Assembly: GCF_017569205.1 (NCBI RefSeq)
Contig: NZ_CP071870.1
Coordinates: forward strand, 1,488,001-1,552,000
Length of the DNA stretch: 64,000 bases
Direction: 5' to 3'
DNA from: Propioniciclava sp. MC1595
Lineage (GTDB): Bacteria > Actinomycetota > Actinomycetes > Propionibacteriales > Propionibacteriaceae
Position numbers and translations under genes: made by a program
The notes under the pieces: generated by a model
The model's database searches: none
Told to the model about the DNA's origin: nothing
The model's input: only the letters and a program-made list of their open reading frames with translations
Shown: piece after piece, positions 11,663-19,743 of the stretch
Layout: the number at the start of each line of letters is the position of its first letter
How positions within the stretch are numbered: position 1 is the stretch's first letter

Positions 11663-12548
11663 GGCAGGGGACCCCGAGGGATCGGGCTCGATCCCGGACG
11701 ATCGCGGTGATCCGGCGGCGCACCTCGGTGGCCTCGTGCTCGAGGAAGCTCGCCGAGAACCGGATGACCCACCAGCCCTGGGCCGCGAGGTCGGAGTCCC
11801 GGTCGCGGTCGTACTCGAAGGCCTTCCGGTCACCGTGCCACGCGAAGCCGTCGGCCTCGAAGCCGAGGCGCAGGTCGGGGAGGGCGAAGTCGAGCGGGGT
11901 GCGACGCCCGTCGCTGAGGGTGACCCAGAAGTTGGTGGCGTGGGCGAAGGGGAGGGCGCAGGCGCGGTAGTGCTGGTGCAGGTGCCGCTCGGCCTCCGAC
12001 CAGGGCAGGTCGCGGGAATCGTGCAGCAACGCCCGCCGCAGTCCGTTGCCCGCCCGGCCGCGGGTGAGCTCGAACGCCGCCCAGAGGTCGGGGAGCGTGC
12101 AGGCCTTGCGGCGCAGTGCCTCGTCGATGGCGTTGCCGCCCTTGTCGGGGATGAGGTCGAGGACGGACAGGGCCGCGTTCGCCAGGGTGAGCCCGCCGCG
12201 GTCGACGACGAGGTCGCGGGGGATGTCACGCTGCTCCCAACGGAACCCCGGGACCGCGACCAGGCTGCCTGGCCGCGTCGCCGACAGGATGTCGGTGGCC
12301 AGTTGGGGCCACCACGTCAGGCGGGCGGCGGCAGCACCCGTGATGATGGCGTCGGGGTCGAGGTCCTTCAGGGCTGCGGCCCGGAGCTCCAGGGTGATGG
12401 GGGCCGAGGACGGGGCGTAGACGGTGGGCAGCACCTCGACCAGGTCGCCGCGCCGGAGCGCCCGGCGTGCCCAAGCCTGGTCAGCGCGTGACCGGGGGCG
12501 CCAGGTTGCGATCCCGGTGCCCTCGAAGGGGCTGGTTCGTGGTCTCAC
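11637..12548 (-). CDS. AbiEi-like / DUF559 endonuclease-fold protein
   Basis: A 303-residue protein. The first half resembles the AbiEi-type DNA-binding antitoxin C-terminal layout (RGDLVEVLPTVYAPS..., then a long helical region). The second half resembles the Vsr/DUF559 restriction-nuclease fold, with DFALPDLRLGFEADGFAWHG, a downstream basic/acidic helix and GWWVIRFSASFLE. The Asp, Glu and final strand-helix are where DUF559 has its active site, though catalytic competence is unproven. GTG at 12548 is the start. It overlaps xerD tail-to-tail by 26 bases. A second protein of similar organisation is at 36335-37297. Such proteins are abundant orphans in actinobacteria. Confidence 0.7.
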   Translation of the reverse strand: MRPRTSPFEGTGIATWRPRSRADQAWARRALRRGDLVEVLPTVYAPSSAPITLELRAAALKDLDPDAIITGAAAARLTWWPQLATDILSATRPGSLVAVPGFRWEQRDIPRDLVVDRGGLTLANAALSVLDLIPDKGGNAIDEALRRKACTLPDLWAAFELTRGRAGNGLRRALLHDSRDLPWSEAERHLHQHYRACALPFAHATNFWVTLSDGRRTPLDFALPDLRLGFEADGFAWHGDRKAFEYDRDRDSDLAAQGWWVIRFSASFLEHEATEVRRRITAIVRDRARSLGVPCPTVPAGAR

Positions 12549-12701
12549 GCCCGAGATCTTGGGCAGGCGGTGTCACGCGCCGGGGTGACATTGTCGCCAA
12601 CCCGGTTCGATCAGTTGGTTGAAGGATGAACTCACCAGTCGGACTGGGCTTTCCGGCAGGGTCGAAGAATCTGGAACCGGCTGGGCGACGATGTCCCCGC
12701 G

Positions 12702-13178
12702 TCAGCGCGTGGTCATCTTGCCCTCGGGGTCGATGCGGTCGAGGATCGCGTCGCAGATGGCGTCGAGCTGGCCCAGCTGCGCGGGGGAGAGCGCGTCGAG
12801 GAAGGACTCGCGCACCTGGGTGACGTGGCCCGGTGCGGCGGCGACGAGGGCGTCGTGGCCGGCGTCGGTCAGGGTGACGTTGGTGGCGCGGCCGTCGAGC
12901 GCGCAGGCGCTGCGGGCGACGATGCCGCGCTGCTCGAGGCGGGTGACGACGTGCGACATGCGGGTCAGCGAGCCGTTGGTGCGGGCCGCGAGCGCGGTCA
13001 TGCGCAGCGTGCGGTCGGGCACCTCCGACAGCATGGCCAGCACCTGGTACTCCATGTGGGTCAGCTGCGCGTCACGGCGCAGCTGCGCGTCGAGCAGGCC
13101 GGGGTAGAGCTCGACCACGGCCCGGAACTTCAGCCACGTGTCGATCTCGTCGTCGGTCAGCCAGCGCACGTCATCCAT
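12702..13178 (-). CDS. MarR-family transcriptional regulator
   Basis: A 158-residue winged-helix dimeric regulator. The recognisable core is LTHMEYQVLAMLSEVPDRTLRMTALAARTNGSLTRMSHVVTRLEQRGIV (helix-turn-helix) followed by the wing DGRATNVTLTDAG. There is no adjacent efflux or metabolic gene that would name the target. The intergenic regions on both sides carry TTGTCGCC octamers and an inverted TTGGTTGAAG/CTTCAACCAA pair, which could be operators. The start is preceded by TACGGT six bases upstream, pointing to a leaderless transcript. Confidence 0.9.
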   Translation of the reverse strand: MDDVRWLTDDEIDTWLKFRAVVELYPGLLDAQLRRDAQLTHMEYQVLAMLSEVPDRTLRMTALAARTNGSLTRMSHVVTRLEQRGIVARSACALDGRATNVTLTDAGHDALVAAAPGHVTQVRESFLDALSPAQLGQLDAICDAILDRIDPEGKMTTR

Positions 13179-13184
13179 GGCTCC

Positions 13185-13190
13185 ACCGTA
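13185..13190 (-). promoter_or_regulatory. -10 box for leaderless marR transcript
   Basis: TACGGT on the minus strand, six bases from the ATG ending at 13178. A TTGGTT 18 bases further upstream could be the -35 and lies inside the CTTCAACCAA element, so a bound repressor would block it. Confidence 0.5.
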
Positions 13191-13204
13191 CCAAATAATT
13201 GACA

Positions 13205-13249
13205 CTTCAACCAATGTTGTCGCCAGCGTGCCGGAGTCACTTTGTCGCC
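13205..13249. promoter_or_regulatory. Candidate operator region with CTTCAACCAA and two TTGTCGCC motifs
   Basis: Between the divergent marR and parA-like genes lie CTTCAACCAA (13205-13214) and TTGTCGCC at 13217-13224 and 13242-13249. The second sits in a block whose close match (18 of 21 positions, ending TTGTCGCC at 12598) lies on the other side of marR. TTGGTTGAAG at 12613-12622 is the exact reverse complement of the first motif. The arrangement suggests regulatory sites; the bound protein is unknown. Confidence 0.4.
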
Positions 13250-13310
13250 TTTTGGGGCGTAGTGTTCGCGTCAGGACGGTTCCACAGCAGGATGAGGGGA
13301 TACGACGATC

Positions 13311-14204
13311 GTGAGCCAGAACCCGGCGCTCTTCGAGGATGACACCGACACCACGAGCGACGGCCTGGGCCCGACCGGTCGCCCCTGGCCCGACCTCCCC
13401 GAGCCGACGGCCCCGGGCCCCGGCCCGAAGCGCGCCACGATCATCGCGATGACCAACCAGAAGGGCGGCGTCGGCAAGACCACGACGACGATCAACCTGG
13501 GCGCCGCGCTGGCCGAGACCGGCCGCAAGGTGCTCCTCGTCGACTTCGACCCCCAGGGTTCGGCCTCGGTCGGCCTGGGCGTGAACCCGCACACCCTCGA
13601 GCTCAGCATCTACAACCTGCTGCTGGGCCGCGACGTCGACATCGACGACGTGATCCTCGAGACCAACGTCGACGGGCTCGACCTGCTGCCGGCCAACATC
13701 GACCTGTCGGCCGCCGAGCCGCAGCTGGTCTCGGAGGTCGCCCGCGAGCACACGCTGCGCCGGGTGCTGAAGCCGGTCCGCGACCGCTACGACGTCATCA
13801 TCATCGACTGTGCGCCGAGCCTCGGACTGCTCACCGTCAACGCCCTCACCGCCGCCGACCAGGTGATCATCCCCCTCGAGTGCGAGTTCTTCGCGCTGCG
13901 CGGCGTGGCCCTGCTCACCGACACGATCGCGAAGGTGACCGAAAGGATCAACCCCGACCTGGAGGTGCTGGGCATCGTCGGCACGATGTACGACGGCCGC
14001 ACGCTGCACAGCCGCGAGGTGCTCCAGCGGGCCGTCGAGGCGTTCGGCGACAAGGTGTTCCACACCGTCATCAAGCGCACGGTGAAGTTCCCCGAGACCA
14101 CGGTGGCTGGCGAGCCGATCACGACCTACGCGTCCTCGAGCCCCGGCGCGGCCGCCTACCGCACCCTGGCCCGGGAGGTGCTCGCCCGATGCCCCGGCGC
14201 GTAG
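13311..14204 (+). CDS. ParA/Soj-family ATPase of the scpAB operon
   Basis: A 297-residue deviant-Walker ATPase with KGGVGKTT at residues 51-58, VDFDPQGSAS (Walker A'), and IIDCAPSLGLLT (Walker B). The first about 40 residues are a Pro/Asp-rich extension. It corresponds in position to M. tuberculosis Rv1708, upstream of scpA, and is distinct from the origin-proximal parAB pair. ParA ATPases form nucleoid-bound dimers that position DNA or protein cargo. GTG at 13311 has a GAGGGG-type site upstream. Its end overlaps the next gene by 16 bases, so partner proteins are probably made together. Confidence 0.92.
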   Translation: MSQNPALFEDDTDTTSDGLGPTGRPWPDLPEPTAPGPGPKRATIIAMTNQKGGVGKTTTTINLGAALAETGRKVLLVDFDPQGSASVGLGVNPHTLELSIYNLLLGRDVDIDDVILETNVDGLDLLPANIDLSAAEPQLVSEVAREHTLRRVLKPVRDRYDVIIIDCAPSLGLLTVNALTAADQVIIPLECEFFALRGVALLTDTIAKVTERINPDLEVLGIVGTMYDGRTLHSREVLQRAVEAFGDKVFHTVIKRTVKFPETTVAGEPITTYASSSPGAAAYRTLAREVLARCPGA

Positions 14205-14563
14205 GCCTGCCCGGCGCCTCCGAACTGTTCCGGTCCACCGCCGAGGCGCTCGCCGAGAACGCCGCCGTCGCCCGGCCCCTCCCCGACGCCGCCGAGGCCA
14301 AGCCCCCGCGCCGGCGCAAGCCCGCGGCGCCCGTCGACGGCACCGTCGAGCACACCGGCCGCGTGCGCCACGACGAGAAGATCACCGTCTACGTGAGCTC
14401 CGAGGAACTCCTCGCCCTCGAGCGCCTCCGCCTCGACCTGCGCGCCGAGCACGGCCTGGCCGTCGACCGCGGCCGGATCGTCCGCGCCGCGATCGCCTCG
14501 GCGCTGGCCGCCATCGCCGAGCAGGGGGCCGACGCCGACGTCCTCAAGCGGCTCGCCCAGTGA
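14189..14563 (+). CDS. Small ribbon-helix-helix-like protein between parA and scpA
   Basis: A 124-residue protein. The first half is a disordered, basic, Ala/Pro-rich segment (PPRRRKPAAP). The second half looks like a ribbon-helix-helix unit: strand KITVYVSSEELLALERL, helix to HGLAVDRGRIVRAAIAS, then a helical tail. It overlaps parA by 16 bases and scpA by 4 bases (GTGA). RHH proteins commonly serve as centromere-binding partners of ParA ATPases, so it may fill that role here; this is inference from fold pattern and position. Similar small proteins lie in this slot in other actinobacteria but I recognise no named family. Confidence 0.75.
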   Translation: MPRRVGLPGASELFRSTAEALAENAAVARPLPDAAEAKPPRRRKPAAPVDGTVEHTGRVRHDEKITVYVSSEELLALERLRLDLRAEHGLAVDRGRIVRAAIASALAAIAEQGADADVLKRLAQ

Positions 14564-15381
14564 CGACCCAGAGCCCCTTCACCCTCCGCCTGGACAACTT
14601 CGAGGGGCCCTTCGACCTGCTCCTGCAACTGATCAGCCGCCACAAGCTCGACGTCACCGAGGTGGCCCTCAGCAAGGTCACCGACGAGTTCATCGCGCAC
14701 ATCCGCGCGATGGGCGACGCCTGGGACCTCGACCAGACCTCCTCCTTCGTCGTCGTCGCCGCCACGCTGCTCGACCTCAAGGCCGCCCGCCTCCTGCCCC
14801 AGGGCGAGGTCGAGGACGCCGAGGACCTCGCCCTCCTCGAGGCCCGCGACCTGCTCTTCGCCCGCCTGCTGCAGTACCGCGCGTTCAAGGTCGTCTCGGG
14901 GATCATCAGCGAGCGCCTCGACCAGCAGTCGCTGCGGCACGCGCGCCCCGGCGGCCTCGAGGACGCCTTCGCCCGCCTCCTGCCCGAGGTCGAGATCACC
15001 ATCGACGGCGACCAACTCGCGTGGCTGGCCGCCCGCGCCCTGCAGCCCAAGGAGCAACCGACCGTCTCCCTGGCGCACCTGCACGCGCCCGTGGTCAGCG
15101 TGCGCGAGCAGGCCGACCTGCTCGTCGACCGGCTGCGCAGGCTCGGCACGTCGACCTTCCGCGGCCTCGTCTCGGACGCCGACGACCGGCTCGTCGTCGT
15201 GGCCCGGTTCCTGGCCCTGCTGGAGCTCGCCCGAGAGCGGGCGGTCTCGTTCGAGCAGCTCACCCCGCTGGGCGAGCTCACCATCCGCTGGACCGGCACG
15301 GCCGAGGGCGACCTCACGATCTCCGACGAGTTCGACGAGCCCACCCTCCCCGACGAGCAGACCGACGAGAGGCGTCCATGA
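14560..15381 (+). CDS. scpA: Segregation and condensation protein ScpA (kleisin)
   Basis: A 273-residue kleisin that closes the SMC ring with ScpB and compacts and segregates the chromosome. The amino end LRLDNFEGPFDLLLQLISRHKLDVTEVALSKVTDEF is the family hallmark that binds the SMC neck, and the C-terminal winged helix runs over about 195-250. GTG at 14560 overlaps the previous TGA; the 3' end overlaps scpB by ATGA. Length is typical. Confidence 0.97.
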   Translation: MTTQSPFTLRLDNFEGPFDLLLQLISRHKLDVTEVALSKVTDEFIAHIRAMGDAWDLDQTSSFVVVAATLLDLKAARLLPQGEVEDAEDLALLEARDLLFARLLQYRAFKVVSGIISERLDQQSLRHARPGGLEDAFARLLPEVEITIDGDQLAWLAARALQPKEQPTVSLAHLHAPVVSVREQADLLVDRLRRLGTSTFRGLVSDADDRLVVVARFLALLELARERAVSFEQLTPLGELTIRWTGTAEGDLTISDEFDEPTLPDEQTDERRP

Positions 15382-16112
15382 CCGACACCACCATCACCGC
15401 CCCGCTGGAGGCGCTGCTGCTCATGGCGACCGAGCCGATGGGCGCCGCCGAGCTGGCCCAGGCCCTCGACGTGCCCACGCCCGTGGTGTGGGAGGCCCTC
15501 GAGGAGATGGCCCGGTTCTACGACGAGACCGGCCGCGGCTTCGAGCTGCGCCAGGTCGGCGAGGGCTGGCGGTACTACACCCGGCCCGAGCACCACGAGG
15601 TCATCGCGCACTGGGTGCTCGAGGGTCAGCAGTCGCGGCTGTCGCAGGCCGCGCTCGAGACCCTGGCCGTGGTGGCCTACCTGCAGCCGATCTCCCGCAG
15701 CCGCGTCGGCTCGATCCGCGGCGTGAACGTCGACGGAGTCATGCGCACGCTGGCCACCCGCGGGTTGATCGAGGAGGCCGGCCACTCCGAGGAGACCGGC
15801 GCCATGCTGTGGCGCACCAGCCCGCTGTTCCTGGAGAAGATGGGCTACACCACGCTGGACCAGCTGCCGCCGATCGCGCCGCACCTGCCCGAGGCGTCCC
15901 TGCTCGAGGCCGAACTGGCCGGGCTGGCCGAGACGCCCGTGGCGGGGGAAGATGGGCCCATGAGCGAGAACAGCGAGATCCCGACCGCCGAGCAGGCGGC
16001 CGAGTGGGCCGAGGCCGAGGCGTCCGAGAGCGCGCAGCCCGACGACGTCGAGATGGCCGCCGACGAGGTGCCCGACCAGGACGAGCTCGACCGCCTCTCC
16101 GAGCCCTCCTGA
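15378..16112 (+). CDS. scpB: Segregation and condensation protein ScpB
   Basis: A 244-residue protein with the two winged-helix domains of ScpB: LEALLLMATEPMGAAELAQALD at the start, then SQAALETLAVVAYLQPISRSRVGSIRGVNVDGVMRTLATRGLIEE in the second. The last about 55 residues are an acidic tail (EWAEAEASESAQPDDVEMAADE) not needed for the fold. It starts in ATGA overlap with scpA and ends in TGATG overlap with rluB, so the run is a single coupled operon. Confidence 0.96.
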   Translation: MTDTTITAPLEALLLMATEPMGAAELAQALDVPTPVVWEALEEMARFYDETGRGFELRQVGEGWRYYTRPEHHEVIAHWVLEGQQSRLSQAALETLAVVAYLQPISRSRVGSIRGVNVDGVMRTLATRGLIEEAGHSEETGAMLWRTSPLFLEKMGYTTLDQLPPIAPHLPEASLLEAELAGLAETPVAGEDGPMSENSEIPTAEQAAEWAEAEASESAQPDDVEMAADEVPDQDELDRLSEPS

Positions 16113-16852
16113 TGGGGGCTGAGGAGGAGGGCATCCGCCTGCAGAAGGTGCTCGCGCAGGCGGGCATCGCGTCGCGGCGCGCGGCCGAGATCATGATCGA
16201 GGAGGGCCGCATCGAGGTGAACGGCAAGCTCGTCACCGAGCAGGGCCGCCGCGTGGACCCCGAGCGCGACGTGATCCGCGTCGACGGCAGCCGCATCCCG
16301 CCGCCGCGCCGGCACATCTACGCGGTGTTGAACAAGCCGCGCGGCGTGGTGTGCACCATGGACGACCCCGAGGGCCGCCCCACCGTCGCCGAGTACCTCG
16401 GCCAGCACAGCCGCGAGCGGCTCTTCCACGTGGGCCGCCTCGACACCGACACCGAGGGCATGCTGCTGCTCACCAACGACGGCGACTTCGCCCAGCGGAT
16501 GATGCACCCCAGCTACGAGCTCACCAAGACCTACGTGGCCGAGGTCGAGGGCTTCGTCCAGAACGCGACGCTGAAGAAGCTGGCCAAGGGCATCAAGCTC
16601 GAGGACGGCTGGGTGAAGCCCGACCACGTGAAGCTCGGCATCCGCACCGAGCAGCGCACGATGGTCACGGTCGTGCTGCACGAGGGCCGCAACCGCATCG
16701 TGCGCCGCATGTTCGACGCGGTGGGCCACCCGGTCCGCACGCTGGCGCGCACCCAGATCGGCCCGATGCGGATGGGGCAGCTGCGCACCGGCGAGATCCG
16801 CGACCTGACGCGCGACGAACTCGGCGCCCTGCTGGACGCCGTCAAGCTCTGA
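16112..16852 (+). CDS. rluB: 23S rRNA pseudouridine synthase RluB-type
   Basis: A 246-residue RsuA/RluB family enzyme. The S4 RNA-binding domain is at residues 7-55 (IRLQKVLAQAGIASRRAAE). The catalytic aspartate is in GRLDTDTEGMLLLTNDG, and the family motif KTYVAEVEG and EGRNRIVRRMFDAVGHPV follow. It would isomerise a uridine in the helix 90-93 area of 23S rRNA. The scpA-scpB-rluB order is conserved widely in Gram-positives. The next gene, pafA, begins one base after its stop. Confidence 0.95.
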   Translation: MGAEEEGIRLQKVLAQAGIASRRAAEIMIEEGRIEVNGKLVTEQGRRVDPERDVIRVDGSRIPPPRRHIYAVLNKPRGVVCTMDDPEGRPTVAEYLGQHSRERLFHVGRLDTDTEGMLLLTNDGDFAQRMMHPSYELTKTYVAEVEGFVQNATLKKLAKGIKLEDGWVKPDHVKLGIRTEQRTMVTVVLHEGRNRIVRRMFDAVGHPVRTLARTQIGPMRMGQLRTGEIRDLTRDELGALLDAVKL

Positions 16853-16853
16853 C

Positions 16854-18254
16854 GTGCCCCGGCGCATCTACGGCGTCGAGACCGAGTACGGGCTGGTCGG
16901 CAGCAGCGACGGGCGGCGGCTGCCGATCGACGAGGCGGCCAACCGCCTGTTCGCGCCGATCGCGCGCGAGTTCGCCACCACCAACCTGTTCCACCGGGCG
17001 GGCGGGCGGCTGTACCTCGACATCGGGTCGCACCCCGAGTACGCGACCCCCGAGTGCGCCACGGTGCGCGACCTGGTCACCGCCCAGCGGGCCGGGGACG
17101 CGCTGCTCCTGGAGTTGTCCGCGCGCGCCCGCGCCGTGGAGGCCGAGGAGGGCCGGGACACGTCGTTCCGGCTGTTCCGCAACAACGTCGACCCGTTCGG
17201 AAACACCTGGGGGAGCCACGAGAACTACCTCGTCCCGCGCGCGGTCGACCCGCGCGTGCTCAGCGACTGGTTGGTGCCGTTCCTGGTCTCGCGGCTGCTC
17301 ATCGGCGGGGCGGGGCACTGGCGGCGCGGGGTGTTCCGGCTGGCCCAGCGCGGCGACGTGCTCGGCGATGTCGTGTCCAACCAGACCACGCGCAGCCGCC
17401 CGCTGATCAACACCCGCGACGAGCCGCACGCCGACCCCGAGGCCTACCGCCGGCTGCACGTGATCTCGGGCGACACCAACAGCCTCGAGCACCCCATGTG
17501 GCTGGTCGTCGTCGCCACCGAACTCGTGCTGCGCCGCGCCGAGGCGGGTGGGGAGCCCCCGGCCGGCCCCGCCGAGCCCCTGGCCGCCCTGCGCGCCTGG
17601 AACCGCGACCCTGACGAGCCGGTGCCCGCCACCGACGGCGGGACGGTCAGCGCGCGCGGGTTGCAGCGCACGTACCTGGGGCTGGTCGAGGCCCACGCCG
17701 AGGACGCCGACGAGACGGGGCCGGGCTGGCGGGCCTGGCGCGACGCGCTCGACGCCCTCGACGCCGGACGCCCCACCGGCCTGGAGTGGGACGCCAAGCT
17801 CCGCACCATCCGGGCCTGGCGCGATAGGCACGGGCTGGCAGACGACGACCCTCGGCTGGACGCCCTCGACCTGCGCTGGCACGAGCTCGGCGGGGTCGAC
17901 GGCCGACCCATCGGGGCGGCCGCGCTGTGGGAGGCGCGGCACGGCGTCCGGCACACGACCGACGATGCGGTGGCGGCGGCCGCGCAGACCCCGCCGGGCC
18001 CCACGCGCGCCGCGGCGCGGGGCGTCCTGCTGGCCGCCGCGCAGGACCGCCGGCGCGACCACGTCGTCGACTGGTCGGGCTTCGAGGTGCGCGACCTGCC
18101 GGGCGGTCCGGTGCGGCTGGGGCTCGAGGACCCGTTCGCGGGGACGGTGCCCGCGGCGTCCGAACTGGCCGAGCGGATGCGGACCGAGGCGCGCCACCGA
18201 ACCCTGGGTGGCTTCGTGCCGCCGCCCACGCCGGGCACCGGGCCGACCCCCTGA
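16854..18254 (+). CDS. pafA: Pup-protein ligase PafA
   Basis: A 466-residue carboxylate-amine ligase that attaches Pup to lysines, marking proteins for the actinobacterial proteasome or for storage. GVETEYGL carries the metal-binding Glu (E9). RLYLDIGSHPEYATPE carries the catalytic Asp (D56 by my count). LFRNNVDPFGNTWGSHENYL and TTRSRPLINTRDEPHADPE are the other family blocks. The GVETE beginning and absence of the Dop insertion favour PafA over Dop. GTG at 16854 follows rluB by one base. In M. tuberculosis pafA sits downstream of prcBA and pup; here those genes are not in view. Confidence 0.93.
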   Translation: MPRRIYGVETEYGLVGSSDGRRLPIDEAANRLFAPIAREFATTNLFHRAGGRLYLDIGSHPEYATPECATVRDLVTAQRAGDALLLELSARARAVEAEEGRDTSFRLFRNNVDPFGNTWGSHENYLVPRAVDPRVLSDWLVPFLVSRLLIGGAGHWRRGVFRLAQRGDVLGDVVSNQTTRSRPLINTRDEPHADPEAYRRLHVISGDTNSLEHPMWLVVVATELVLRRAEAGGEPPAGPAEPLAALRAWNRDPDEPVPATDGGTVSARGLQRTYLGLVEAHAEDADETGPGWRAWRDALDALDAGRPTGLEWDAKLRTIRAWRDRHGLADDDPRLDALDLRWHELGGVDGRPIGAAALWEARHGVRHTTDDAVAAAAQTPPGPTRAAARGVLLAAAQDRRRDHVVDWSGFEVRDLPGGPVRLGLEDPFAGTVPAASELAERMRTEARHRTLGGFVPPPTPGTGPTP

Positions 18255-18264
18255 TCCGGGCCGG

Positions 18265-18270
18265 TAGCAT
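18265..18270 (+). promoter_or_regulatory. -10 box for leaderless FKBP lipoprotein transcript
   Basis: TAGCAT with six bases to the GTG at 18277, so the transcript probably begins at the start codon. Confidence 0.5.
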
Positions 18271-18276
18271 GACCGG

Positions 18277-19302
18277 GTGCACGTGACCCGACGCTTCTCC
18301 CGCCTCGCCCTCGGCGCCTCCGCGCTGGTGCTGTCCGCGACCCTGGCCGCCTGTGGCGGAGCCAACCCCGACAGTTCGACGCCCTCGCCGACCCCCAGCG
18401 CCTCCGCCGCCGAGAGCGCCGCCCCGACGCCGACCCCCACGCCCTCGCGCGAGCCGGTGCCGGTGTCGAACTCCATCGACGCGATCACGGTCGCCGGTGA
18501 GCCGGGCGCCGCGCCCCAGGTCACGATCCCGACGCCGTTCGCCATCGACGAGACCCGCACCCGCACGCTGGTCGAGGGCAACGCCGACGCGCCGGCCGCC
18601 GAGGCCGACAGCATCATCGAGGTCGACTACGTGGGCGTGAACGCGCGCACCGGCGAGACGTTCGACTCCTCGTGGGAGCGCGGCCAGCCGGGCATGTTCA
18701 GCCTCGAGCAGGTCGTCCCGGGCTTCACCAAGGGCCTCACGGGAACCAAGGCGGGCCAGCGCATCCTGATCGTGATGCCGGGCACCGACGGTTACGACAG
18801 CGCCGGCGGCCGGGCCCCGGCGATCGAGGTGGGCGACACGCTCGTCTTCGTCGCCGACGTGCGCGCCGTCTCGACCAAGGACGCCGTGGGCGCGGCCGAG
18901 ACCCCCACCCTGCCCGTCACCCTCGGCGAGGCCGACGGCAAGCCGACCATCACCATCGACACGGCGGCCACCCCGCCGACCGAGCTGGTCGCGGCCCCGG
19001 TGATCAGGGGCGCCCAGCGTCCCGTCGCGGCCGAGGACTACGTGATGGTCAAGTACCGGATGTACTCCTGGAAGACCGGCGAGATGGTCGAGGACAAGTT
19101 CGACGCCCCGGTGGCCGGCCAGATCAGCCAGACCCTCGAGGCCTGGAAGCAGGGCATCGTCGGCCAGCCGATCGGCTCGCGCGTCGTGCTCGTCGCCCCG
19201 CCGTCGGTGGGCTACGAGAAGGCCAGCCAGAACCCGCCGGTCGAGGCCGGCGACACGGTCGTCTACGTCGTCGACATCCTGTTCGCGTCCGCCGTCGCCT
19301 GA
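18277..19302 (+). CDS. FKBP-type peptidyl-prolyl isomerase lipoprotein (two FKBP domains)
   Basis: A 341-residue secreted lipoprotein. The signal peptide ends in a lipobox LAAC (cysteine near residue 26), followed by a Ser/Pro/Thr-rich linker to about residue 65. The first FKBP domain covers about 105-200, with EVDYVGVNARTGETFDSSW, VVPGFTKGLTGTKAGQRILIVMPG and a GDTLVFVADV end. A second, more divergent FKBP-like domain covers about 240-340. It would assist folding of exported proteins. An FKBP gene next to pafA and pafBC is common in actinobacteria. GTG at 18277 gives a complete signal peptide. Confidence 0.93.
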   Translation: MHVTRRFSRLALGASALVLSATLAACGGANPDSSTPSPTPSASAAESAAPTPTPTPSREPVPVSNSIDAITVAGEPGAAPQVTIPTPFAIDETRTRTLVEGNADAPAAEADSIIEVDYVGVNARTGETFDSSWERGQPGMFSLEQVVPGFTKGLTGTKAGQRILIVMPGTDGYDSAGGRAPAIEVGDTLVFVADVRAVSTKDAVGAAETPTLPVTLGEADGKPTITIDTAATPPTELVAAPVIRGAQRPVAAEDYVMVKYRMYSWKTGEMVEDKFDAPVAGQISQTLEAWKQGIVGQPIGSRVVLVAPPSVGYEKASQNPPVEAGDTVVYVVDILFASAVA

Positions 19303-19325
19303 CCCCACACCGGGGCCGAAGGTCC

Positions 19326-19331
19326 TAGTGT
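19326..19331 (+). promoter_or_regulatory. -10 box for leaderless small membrane protein transcript
   Basis: TAGTGT, six bases before ATG 19338. Confidence 0.55.
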
Positions 19332-19337
19332 GGGCGC

Positions 19338-19724
19338 ATGAACCTCGAGAAGGTCGTCTTCGGCTTCTTCGTGCTGCTCGCGGCGACGCTGAACTTCGGC
19401 TACGTGACCGGTGACATCGGCAACCCCGAGCACCACAACGTCATCGAGTTGTACGCGGCGGTCGTGGTCAACATCATCGCGACCATCCTCAAGTTCGGTG
19501 ACCGCACCCAGATCGGCGCGATCCACCTGGCGACGAGCCTCGTCGCCACGATCCAGCTGATCGCCGCCGCCATGGCGTGGATCTGGTACACGCAGATCAT
19601 CGTGGAGCCGATGACGATGCACTCGATGTCGAGCGTGGTGTCGCTGGCCCTGGGCGCCCTGCTGGCGAACGTGGTCTCGGTCGTGCTGATGATCATCGAG
19701 ACCGCGAACTTCCGTCGCCACTGA
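19338..19724 (+). CDS. Small four-helix membrane protein (DUF6394-like)
   Basis: A 128-residue protein made almost entirely of four membrane segments: VVFGFFVLLAATLNFGYV, IELYAAVVVNIIATILKF, HLATSLVATIQLIAAAMAW and a last one around SSVVSLALGALLANVVSVV. The amino end MNLEKVVFGFFVLLA and the GDIGNPEHHN loop resemble what I recall as DUF6394, which is found next to TrkA-type channels; that identification is from memory. The channel gene follows 19 bases downstream, so this is probably its accessory subunit. Confidence 0.75.
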   Translation: MNLEKVVFGFFVLLAATLNFGYVTGDIGNPEHHNVIELYAAVVVNIIATILKFGDRTQIGAIHLATSLVATIQLIAAAMAWIWYTQIIVEPMTMHSMSSVVSLALGALLANVVSVVLMIIETANFRRH

Positions 19725-19743
19725 GCCGGGCCACCCCCGTCCG

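Noticed and set aside
13217-13265. parS sites near the parA-like gene
   Set aside because: No TGTTTCACGTGAAACA-like palindrome is present in the parA-scp region.
16854-18254. Dop instead of PafA
   Set aside because: The GVETEYG start, the spacing to YLDIGSHPEYAT and lack of the Dop-specific insertion favour PafA.
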